DNA of 21,809 nt from Pseudomonas sp. (GTDB lineage Bacteria; Pseudomonadota; Gammaproteobacteria; Pseudomonadales; Pseudomonadaceae). The stretch covers positions 1-21,809 of the forward strand of contig DQGF01000055.1 in the NCBI GenBank assembly GCA_003525045.1, given 5' to 3'. The translations under genes and the position numbers were made by a program. The notes under the pieces were generated by a model. The model was not told where the DNA came from. It did not search any database and worked only from the letters and a program-made list of their open reading frames with translations. Below are positions 6,853 to 13,240 of the stretch, piece after piece; the first letter of the stretch is position 1; the number at the start of each line of letters is the position of its first letter.

Positions 6853-7764
6853 TTAGGGGTTAGCGATCGCCGCCCCGCCTTCAAGTTTGCGCCACAACAA
6901 CCGCACATTCGCCTTGCGCACCAGCGCGCAGCGATACAGGCGAATCTCCAGCGGCACATGCCACTGCGGGCCACCGCAGACCACCAGCTCACCGCGCGCC
7001 AGTTCGGCGCGCACGCTGAGTTGCGGCACCCAAGCAATCCCCAAGCCTTCAAGTGCCATGCTTTTCAGGCTGTCGGCCATGGCGGTTTCGTAAATGGTGG
7101 TGAACCGCAACGCCCGCTGACGCAGTAGCAAGTTCACCGAACGCCCGAGAAATGCACCGGCGCTGTAGGCGAGCAGCGGCACACTGCCTTCGCCTTCCAG
7201 ATCGAACAGCGGTTTACCCTCGGCATCGGCCGCGCAAATCGGCAACATTTCGGTATTGCCCAGGTGCAGCGACGGGAAAATTTCCGGATCCATCTGCATT
7301 GCAGCGTCCGGGTCATAGAACGCCAACATCAGGTCGCAGCCACCTTCACGCAAGGCATGCACTGCGTCACCCACGTTGGTCGCCACCAGCCGCGTGGCAA
7401 TGTTCAAGCCCTCGTTACGCAGCTGCGCAATCCACCGCGGGAAGAATCCCAGCGCCAATGAGTGAGCAGCAGCGACTTGCATCACCTCGCCCTGTCCGCC
7501 TTCCAGATGATGGAGATGGCGCAGCACTTCACCGAGCTGTTCGACGACCGTTCGCGCGGTAACCAGAAATAATTGCCCCGCCGCCGTCAGCTCGACCGGC
7601 GTGCGCGAGCGGTTGACCAAAGTCAGTCCCAGCGCGGCTTCAAGGCTGCGGATCCGCCGACTGAAGGCCGGTTGAGTCACGAAGCGGCGTTCGGCAGCCT
7701 GGGAGAAGCTGCGGGTGGCGGCCAAGGCACTGAAGTCCTCGAGCCATTTACTTTCCAGATTCAT
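6853..7764 (-). CDS. LysR-family regulator, HypT/YjiE-like
   Basis: A 303-residue LysR-type regulator with an N-terminal winged HTH (residues 1-60, including RSFSQAAERRFVTQPAFSRRI) and a substrate-binding-like effector domain. The opening ESKWLEDF and the segment VAAAHSLALGFFP resemble E. coli HypT (YjiE), the hypochlorite-responsive LysR protein, as I remember its sequence; whether HypT's redox-active methionines are kept was not resolved. The ATG at 7764 follows a strong GGGAGG. The gene is divergent from aspA across 180 bp, so control of aspA, and perhaps of ansA, is the likeliest role; this is inferred from position. Confidence 0.88.
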   Translation of the reverse strand: MNLESKWLEDFSALAATRSFSQAAERRFVTQPAFSRRIRSLEAALGLTLVNRSRTPVELTAAGQLFLVTARTVVEQLGEVLRHLHHLEGGQGEVMQVAAAHSLALGFFPRWIAQLRNEGLNIATRLVATNVGDAVHALREGGCDLMLAFYDPDAAMQMDPEIFPSLHLGNTEMLPICAADAEGKPLFDLEGEGSVPLLAYSAGAFLGRSVNLLLRQRALRFTTIYETAMADSLKSMALEGLGIAWVPQLSVRAELARGELVVCGGPQWHVPLEIRLYRCALVRKANVRLLWRKLEGGAAIANP

Positions 7765-7944
7765 CACGTCCTCCCGGACACGCACCAAAATAGGTCACAC
7801 GCTCGCCGCACACACGGCGTCACACCGCCATTATGCCGAATATGCATAGGCCAGTGTTTAACAGCATTGGCCCAGAATGCTTCACAAGCCTAGCATTTGC
7901 AGTGTTCCGGCACAGACCGGGTCCCTATCGAGATGATTTCTATC

Positions 7945-9369
7945 ATGTCCTCCGCTGCATCTTTCCGCACAGAAAAAGACCTGCTTGGCGTACTCGAAGT
8001 ACCTGCTCAAGCGTATTACGGCATCCAGACCCTGCGAGCGGTGAATAACTTCCGTCTCTCCGGCGTTCCGATTTCGCATTACCCAAAGCTGGTTGTCGGC
8101 TTGGCGATGGTCAAACAGGCTGCCGCTGACGCCAACCGCGAGCTGGGTCATCTGAGCGAAGCCAAGCACGCTGCCATCAGCGAAGCCTGTGCCCGTTTGA
8201 TCCGCGGCGATTTCCACGAAGAGTTCGTGGTGGACATGATTCAAGGCGGCGCGGGCACTTCGACCAACATGAATGCCAACGAAGTCATCGCCAACATCGC
8301 GCTGGAGGCCATGGGTCACCAGAAAGGCGAATACCAGTATCTGCACCCGAACAATGACGTAAACATGGCGCAGTCGACCAACGATGCTTATCCGACGGCA
8401 ATCCGTCTGGGTCTGCTGTTGGGTCACGACGCGCTGCTGGCCAGCCTCGATAGCCTGATCCAGGCATTCGCCGCCAAAGGCCAGGAATTCAGCCACGTAT
8501 TGAAGATGGGCCGTACCCAGCTGCAGGACGCCGTGCCGATGACCCTGGGTCAGGAGTTCCGCGCCTTCGCCACTACCCTGAGCGAAGACCTGGCCCGCCT
8601 GAAAACCCTGGCACCGGAGCTTCTGACCGAAGTAAACCTCGGTGGCACCGCGATCGGCACCGGCATTAACGCCGACCCGCGTTACCAGCACTTGGCCGTA
8701 CAGCGCCTGGCACTGATCAGCGGTCAACCGCTGGTTCCGGCCGCCGACCTGATCGAAGCCACCTCCGACATGGGCGCCTTCGTGCTGTTCTCCGGCATGC
8801 TCAAGCGCACCGCGGTCAAGCTGTCGAAGATCTGCAACGACCTGCGCCTGCTGTCCAGCGGCCCACGCACCGGCATCAACGAAATCAACCTGCCAGCGCG
8901 TCAGCCAGGCAGCTCGATCATGCCAGGCAAGGTCAACCCGGTTATCCCGGAAGCGGTCAACCAGGTCGCCTTCCAGATCATCGGCAACGACCTGGCCCTG
9001 ACCATCGCGGCCGAAGGCGGCCAGCTGCAACTGAACGTGATGGAGCCACTAATCGCGTTCAAGATCTTCGACTCGATCCGCCTGCTGCAACGTGCCATGG
9101 ACATGTTGCGCGAGCACTGCATCGTCGGCATCACTGCCAACGAAGAGCGCTGCCGCGAACTGGTCGAACACTCGATCGGCCTGGTCACCGCGCTGAACCC
9201 GTACATCGGCTATGAAAACGCCACCCGCATCGCCCGTATCGCCCTCGAAAGCGGCCGCGGCGTGCTGGAACTGGTGCGCGAAGAAGGCCTGCTCGACGAC
9301 GAAATGCTCGCCGACATCCTGCGCCCGGAAAACATGATTGCTCCGCGTCTGGTGCCGCTCAAGGCTTGA
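7945..9369 (+). CDS. aspA: Aspartate ammonia-lyase
   Basis: A 474-residue fumarase/aspartase superfamily enzyme that converts L-aspartate reversibly to fumarate and ammonia. The signature loop GSSIMPGKVNP is at residues 322-332 and TSTNMNANEV around 105-114; length is typical of aspartases. MSSAASFRTEKDLLG at 7945 is preferred because it matches the usual Pseudomonas N-terminus; ATG 7933 in the same frame is an alternative, and neither has a strong ribosome site. A fumarase C paralogue is less likely given the N-terminal pattern and the downstream asparaginase gene. Transcription should end at the terminator at 9425-9459. Confidence 0.92.
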   Translation: MSSAASFRTEKDLLGVLEVPAQAYYGIQTLRAVNNFRLSGVPISHYPKLVVGLAMVKQAAADANRELGHLSEAKHAAISEACARLIRGDFHEEFVVDMIQGGAGTSTNMNANEVIANIALEAMGHQKGEYQYLHPNNDVNMAQSTNDAYPTAIRLGLLLGHDALLASLDSLIQAFAAKGQEFSHVLKMGRTQLQDAVPMTLGQEFRAFATTLSEDLARLKTLAPELLTEVNLGGTAIGTGINADPRYQHLAVQRLALISGQPLVPAADLIEATSDMGAFVLFSGMLKRTAVKLSKICNDLRLLSSGPRTGINEINLPARQPGSSIMPGKVNPVIPEAVNQVAFQIIGNDLALTIAAEGGQLQLNVMEPLIAFKIFDSIRLLQRAMDMLREHCIVGITANEERCRELVEHSIGLVTALNPYIGYENATRIARIALESGRGVLELVREEGLLDDEMLADILRPENMIAPRLVPLKA

Positions 9370-9402
9370 TCGAACGCTGCACACGCTCACCAGGTCGAGG
9401 GA

Positions 9403-9630
9403 CTAGACACCTCTCACCTTTTGAGGGCTTGGGGATTTATTCCCCAGGCCCTTTTTTTTAATTGGATTTGTGGTGTTCGTGCTGGCCTCTTCGCTGGCCA
9501 GCCAATCCGCCAACTGCCGGCACCAAGACTGAAACTGAGCCGCAAGGCGTACCTGCAGCGCAACGCTGATCGGTAAAAAACCGGGCGCATCCTCTGCGCC
9601 CGGCGTGACACGGCGAACGGCCGGCGTCAT
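9403..9630 (-). CDS. Possible small hypothetical protein opposite the aspA-ansA gap
   Basis: An open frame of 75 codons with a protein-like amphipathic stretch VALQVRLAAQFQSWCRQLAD and high third-position GC in its first 55 codons. Against it: the ribosome site is poor, the C-terminal third is simply the complement of the aspA terminator, and a minus-strand terminator-like hairpin lies inside the frame. I do not recognise the product. It may be real or chance. Confidence 0.3.
   Translation of the reverse strand: MTPAVRRVTPGAEDAPGFLPISVALQVRLAAQFQSWCRQLADWLASEEASTNTTNPIKKKGLGNKSPSPQKVRGV
9425..9459 (+). terminator. Intrinsic terminator after aspA
   Basis: GGGCTTGGGG (9425-9434) pairs with CCCCAGGCCC (9442-9451), followed by eight T residues (9452-9459). 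It is a strong rho-independent terminator about 55 bp after the aspA stop codon, so ansA probably has its own promoter. Confidence 0.92.
9574..9603 (-). terminator. Minus-strand terminator-like hairpin between aspA and ansA
   Basis: CCGGGCGCA (minus 9603-9595) pairs perfectly with TGCGCCCGG (9589-9581) and is followed on the minus strand by TTTTTTA. It has intrinsic terminator form but points against both neighbouring genes, so it would end antisense or small-RNA transcription from the ansA upstream region, or it may be a DNA-level palindrome. Confidence 0.55.
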
Positions 9631-9681
9631 GCTCGGCTGTAAGTTGTTTTGGTGGGAAGCCTGCCAGTCCGCGTCGATCCC

Positions 9682-9720
9682 TTCGCGAGCAGGTCGAATC
9701 GTCGCACCGTCGCTCCCACA
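9682..9720. repeat. REP-like element with extended loop
   Basis: TTCGCGAGCAGG and CCGTCGCTCCCACA flank an inner segment TCGAATCGTCGCA. I recognise this as a second REP-like family in fluorescent pseudomonads, different from the GAGGCTTGCCCGCGAA type. It lies about 25 bp before the ansA start codon. Confidence 0.55.
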
Positions 9721-9744
9721 GTCATCGTTTTTCGGAGAGTCTCC

Positions 9745-10749
9745 ATGAATTCCTCGACTTATCCTGCTGCCCAGCACGTCATGGTGCTCTACACCGGCGG
9801 CACCATCGGCATGCAAGCCAGTGCCCACGGCCTGGCCCCGGCGTCCGGTTTCGAAGCGCGGATGCGCGAATACCTGGCCAGCCAGCCTGAGCTGGTGGTG
9901 CCGCAATGGCGCTTTCGCGAGATGTCTCCACTGATTGATAGTGCCAACATGACACCGGCTTACTGGCAGCAATTGCGTGAAGCGGTCGTCGACGCTGTTG
10001 ATGTGCAAGGCTGCGACAGCGTGCTGATTCTTCACGGCACCGACACCCTCGCCTACAGCGCCGCGGCCATGAGCTTCCAATTGCTCGGCCTGCACGCCCG
10101 CGTCGTCTTCACCGGCTCGATGCTGCCGGCCGGCGTGACCGACAGCGATGCCTGGGAAAACCTCAGCGGCGCGCTCGCAGCCCTTGGGCAAGGCTTGGCG
10201 CCGGGCGTTCATCTGTACTTTCACGGCGAACTGCTGGACCCGACCCGTTGCGCGAAGGTTCGCAGTTTCGGTCGCCATCCGTTCAAGCGACTGGTGCGTC
10301 AGGGCGGCGGCGTGAAAGCGACTTCGCTACCAGCGCAACTGAACTACAACCAGAGCAAGCAACTGGCGAAAATCGCTGTGCTGCCGTTGTTTCCCGGAAT
10401 TGGCGCCGAGCTGCTTGATGGCGTGTTGAACAGCAGCATTCAGGGGTTGGTGCTGGAGTGCTACGGCAGCGGTACCGGGCCGAGCGATAACCCCGAGTTT
10501 CTCGCCAGCCTGGAACGGGCGCGGGACAAGGGGGTTTTGGTTGTCGCGATCACTCAATGCCATGAAGGTGGAGTGGAGCTGGACGTCTACGAGGCAGGTA
10601 GCCGGTTGCGCGGTGCAGGCGTGCTTTCGGGCGGCGGCATGACCCGAGAAGCGGCTTTCGGCAAGTTGCATGGGTTGCTCGGTGCCGGACTGGACACCGT
10701 GGAAATTCGGCGCCTCGTAGAGCTTGACCTATGCGGCGAACTCAGCTGA
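9745..10749 (+). CDS. ansA: Type I (cytoplasmic) L-asparaginase
   Basis: A 334-residue asparaginase that hydrolyses L-asparagine to aspartate and ammonia. Both active-site threonine motifs are present: YTGGTIG (residues 16-22) and HGTDT (97-101), with the following FTGSMLPAG. There is no signal peptide, so it is the cytoplasmic type I enzyme rather than the exported type II. The ATG at 9745 has a good GGAGAG. Upstream aspA consumes the aspartate produced, so the two genes form a short asparagine-catabolic set, although the aspA terminator separates their transcripts. Confidence 0.9.
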   Translation: MNSSTYPAAQHVMVLYTGGTIGMQASAHGLAPASGFEARMREYLASQPELVVPQWRFREMSPLIDSANMTPAYWQQLREAVVDAVDVQGCDSVLILHGTDTLAYSAAAMSFQLLGLHARVVFTGSMLPAGVTDSDAWENLSGALAALGQGLAPGVHLYFHGELLDPTRCAKVRSFGRHPFKRLVRQGGGVKATSLPAQLNYNQSKQLAKIAVLPLFPGIGAELLDGVLNSSIQGLVLECYGSGTGPSDNPEFLASLERARDKGVLVVAITQCHEGGVELDVYEAGSRLRGAGVLSGGGMTREAAFGKLHGLLGAGLDTVEIRRLVELDLCGELS

Positions 10750-10764
10750 CCCAACACCAATCCC

Positions 10765-10838
10765 TGTAGGAGCGAGGCTTGCCCGCGAAGCTTTTGGCGC
10801 TTTCAAGGACGCCTTCGCGGGCAAGCCTCGCTCCTACA
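10765..10838. repeat. REP doublet, copy A, upstream of AraC-type gene
   Basis: Arms at 10765-10789 and 10814-10838 are inverted copies of one REP sequence around a 24-nt spacer. The entire 74-bp unit, spacer included, is nearly the reverse complement of the doublet at 11898-11971. It lies 15 bp after the ansA stop codon and can fold into a long hairpin that ends the ansA transcript. Confidence 0.93.
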
Positions 10839-10899
10839 GTTTGCGGATCCCCCGGCATATAACTTGCTGTCTCCAGTTATCCCAAGACTGGAAGCCGCC

Positions 10900-11892
10900 A
10901 TGCTCCACTCCCACCTCACCACCCTAAACGCCGTTTCTCTGGTGCTCAACACCTTCAAGGCCGAAGGCCTGTCCAGCGAAGCACTGCTCGCCGGCAGCGG
11001 CATAAGTGCGGCGGACCTGAGCCGGGCGGACACACGGATCACTACCAATCAGGAGATGCAGGTCTGCGCCAATGCCGTCGCGCTCAAGCGTGACATCGGT
11101 CTGGAACTGGGCCGGCGAATGCACGTTTCGTCCTATGGCATGCTCGGTTATGCGCTGCTCACCAGTGCCACCTTCGGTGACGCGTTACGTCTGGCGATGC
11201 GTTATCCGGCGCTGTTGGGAACACTTTTCGAACTGAGCCTGGAAGACGACGGCGAACGTATCTGGTTCGTGGCCGCCGATTACCGGGAAAACCCGGCACT
11301 GGCCGTGTTCAACGCCGAGTTCTGCCTGGTGTCGTTGAAGGTCATCTGCGACGACCTGCTCGGGCATTCGCTGCCGTTGCTGGCGGCTCGCTTCGAACAC
11401 GCCGCGCCGGATTACAAGGCGACCTATGCCGAACACTTCGACTGCCCGCTGCACTTCGAGGCTCGAGACAATGCCTTCGCGTTCGACAAGCGCTGGCTCG
11501 ATCAACCCTTGCCGCTCGCCGACGTCATCACCCACCAAGCCATGGCCGAACGCTGCCGCAAACAGAACACCGAGTTCACTGGGCGCCAGGCATGGCTGGG
11601 TCGGATTCGGCAGTTGCTCCGTGCACAGCTGAATGCGGCGCCGGGGCTGGAAGGTTTGGCGCAACAGATGAATTGTTCAGCGCGCACGTTGCGCCGGCAT
11701 CTCAAGGATCTGGGGTGCAGCTATCAGGAACTGCTCGACGAGTTACGCTTCGAGCAGGCCAAGTTGATGCTCTGCGAGGATCAACTGCCGATTTACCGGA
11801 TCGCCGAGGCGCTGGGTTTCAGCGAAACCGCGAGTTTTCGACATGCGTTTGTGCGCTGGAGTGGCGTGGCGCCTAGCCAGTTCCGCCCGTAA
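10900..11892 (+). CDS. AraC-family regulator with arabinose-binding-type N-domain
   Basis: A 330-residue transcription factor. The N-terminal two thirds match the PF12625-type ligand domain (for example SSYGMLGYALLTSATFGDALRL and the later ALAVFNAEFCLVSLK); the C-terminal 100 residues carry the double HTH of AraC/XylS proteins (LAQQMNCSARTLRRHLKDLG; then IAEALGFSETASFRHAFVRW and VAPSQFR). The group includes OruR/ArgR-like regulators of amino-acid or amine use. The ATG at 10900 is chosen as the first ATG in a frame opened only by a TTG at 10864. It sits just upstream of the acetylpolyamine amidohydrolase gene in the same direction, and REP doublets bracket it. Control of that gene is an inference. 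Confidence 0.9.
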   Translation: MLHSHLTTLNAVSLVLNTFKAEGLSSEALLAGSGISAADLSRADTRITTNQEMQVCANAVALKRDIGLELGRRMHVSSYGMLGYALLTSATFGDALRLAMRYPALLGTLFELSLEDDGERIWFVAADYRENPALAVFNAEFCLVSLKVICDDLLGHSLPLLAARFEHAAPDYKATYAEHFDCPLHFEARDNAFAFDKRWLDQPLPLADVITHQAMAERCRKQNTEFTGRQAWLGRIRQLLRAQLNAAPGLEGLAQQMNCSARTLRRHLKDLGCSYQELLDELRFEQAKLMLCEDQLPIYRIAEALGFSETASFRHAFVRWSGVAPSQFRP

Positions 11893-11897
11893 CCCCC

Positions 11898-11971
11898 CGT
11901 AGGAGCGAGGCTTGCCCGCGAAGGCGTCCTCAAGTACGCCAAAAGCTTCGCGGGCAAGCCTCGCTCCTACA
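11898..11971. repeat. REP doublet, copy B, downstream of AraC-type gene
   Basis: Arms at 11899-11922 and 11947-11971 surround a 24-nt spacer. Spacer ends GGCGTCCT and CGCCAAAAGC are the complement of copy A's AGGACGCC and GCTTTTGGCG, so the copies are inverted relative to one another. It begins six bases after the AraC-type stop codon and probably forms its 3' end. Confidence 0.93.
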
Positions 11972-12032
11972 GGCTCATAGGCCCCGAGTGAGGGCACCGT
12001 TGCGCCAACAAGGGGCGAATTTCGGTCAACTA

Positions 12033-12060
12033 TTTTGGCCATATCGATCCCCTTTTGGCC
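12033..12060 (+). promoter_or_regulatory. Direct repeat TTTTGGCC, candidate AraC-type operator
   Basis: TTTTGGCC occurs at 12033-12040 and again at 12053-12060, a 20-bp period that puts both copies on the same DNA face. Tandem half-sites of this spacing are typical of AraC-family operators. It lies about 75 bp before the amidohydrolase start codon and directly downstream of an AraC-type gene. Confidence 0.45.
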
Positions 12061-12133
12061 TTTCCTGTCGTTCTCCGAAACGCTCCGTGCCGCAAGACTG
12101 TGTTCAACCGAATCAGCCTGCGGAGAACAAGAA

Positions 12134-13165
12134 ATGCTGACGATCTATTCGGACGATCACCACCTGCACCACGGCCGTTGTGAATTGATAGACGGGCAGC
12201 TCAAGCCCTGCTTCGAAATGCCTTCCCGTGCAGACCATGTCCTGCAACGTGTGCAAAACCAGCACCTCGGCCCCGTGGAAGCGCCTAAGGATTTCGGCCT
12301 CGATCCCATCGCGCGCATCCATAGCCGCGAGTACCTGGACTTCTTCAAGGGTGCCTGGGCTCGCTGGAACGAATTCAACACCGACGGCGACCTGCTGCCG
12401 TACACCTGGCCGGCGCGCACCCTGCGCCCGATCATGCCCGCCAGCCTGCACGGCCAGCTCGGTTATTACAGCTTCGACGGCGGCGCGCCGATCACTGCCG
12501 GCACTTGGCAAGCGGCATACAGCGCAGCGCAAGTCGCACTGACCGCACAGGCAGAGATCCAACGCGGTGCCCGCAGCGCGTTTGCCCTGTGCCGCCCACC
12601 GGGACACCACGCTGCCGGCGATTTGATGGGCGGTTATTGCTACCTCAACAACGCCGCCATCGCCGCCCAGGCGTTCCTCGATCAGGGCCACAAGAAAGTC
12701 GCGATCCTCGACGTCGACTATCACCACGGCAACGGCACCCAATCGATTTTCTATGAGCGCAGCGACGTGCTGTTCACGTCGATCCACGGCCACCCGCAAG
12801 CCGAGTTTCCGTTCTTCCTCGGTTATGAAGACGAGCTAGGCGAAGGTGCGGGCGAAGGCTTCAACTTCAACTACCCTTTGCCCGCGGGCAGCGGTTGGGA
12901 CAGTTGGAGCGCCGCACTGGAACAGGCCTGCAAAGAGATCGACACATACGGCGCAGACATCATCGTCGTATCTCTGGGCGTCGACACCTTCAAAGACGAC
13001 CCTATCTCCCAGTTCAAGCTCGACAGCCCGGACTATCTGGCCATGGGTGAGCGCATCGCCAAACTCGGCAAACCGACGCTGTTCGTGATGGAGGGCGGTT
13101 ACGCGGTCGAAGAAATAGGCATCAATGCCGTGAACGTACTCGAAGGTTTTGAAAGCGCTCGATGA
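12134..13165 (+). CDS. aphA: Acetylpolyamine amidohydrolase (class II HDAC family)
   Basis: A 343-residue zinc deacetylase of the histone-deacetylase superfamily, expected to remove acetyl groups from acetylputrescine and related acetylpolyamines in the cytoplasm. The active-site set is complete: His158 and His159 in RPPGHHA, zinc ligands Asp195 and His197 in LDVDYHHGNGT, Asp284 in LGVDTF, and Tyr323 in EGGYA. These positions coincide with those I recall for Mycoplana ramosa APAH. The ATG at 12134 has CGGAGAA upstream; the extension to 12035 is promoter sequence. The nearby AraC-type regulator and the TTTTGGCC repeat suggest inducible control. The deacetylase family is certain; the exact polyamine substrate is inferred. 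Confidence 0.9.
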   Translation: MLTIYSDDHHLHHGRCELIDGQLKPCFEMPSRADHVLQRVQNQHLGPVEAPKDFGLDPIARIHSREYLDFFKGAWARWNEFNTDGDLLPYTWPARTLRPIMPASLHGQLGYYSFDGGAPITAGTWQAAYSAAQVALTAQAEIQRGARSAFALCRPPGHHAAGDLMGGYCYLNNAAIAAQAFLDQGHKKVAILDVDYHHGNGTQSIFYERSDVLFTSIHGHPQAEFPFFLGYEDELGEGAGEGFNFNYPLPAGSGWDSWSAALEQACKEIDTYGADIIVVSLGVDTFKDDPISQFKLDSPDYLAMGERIAKLGKPTLFVMEGGYAVEEIGINAVNVLEGFESAR

Positions 13166-13240
13166 TATCTGCGAAAACTGTTTTTTGACCTTGAGCCCAA
13201 GGTCGAAGGCTGACGGGCAACCCTGACGGTGGTGCGAGGC

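Noticed and set aside
13187..13205. Hairpin GACCTTG-AGCC-CAAGGTC after the amidohydrolase gene as a terminator
   Set aside because: The T-run precedes the stem on the plus strand and is an A-run on the minus strand, so it has the wrong polarity for intrinsic termination.
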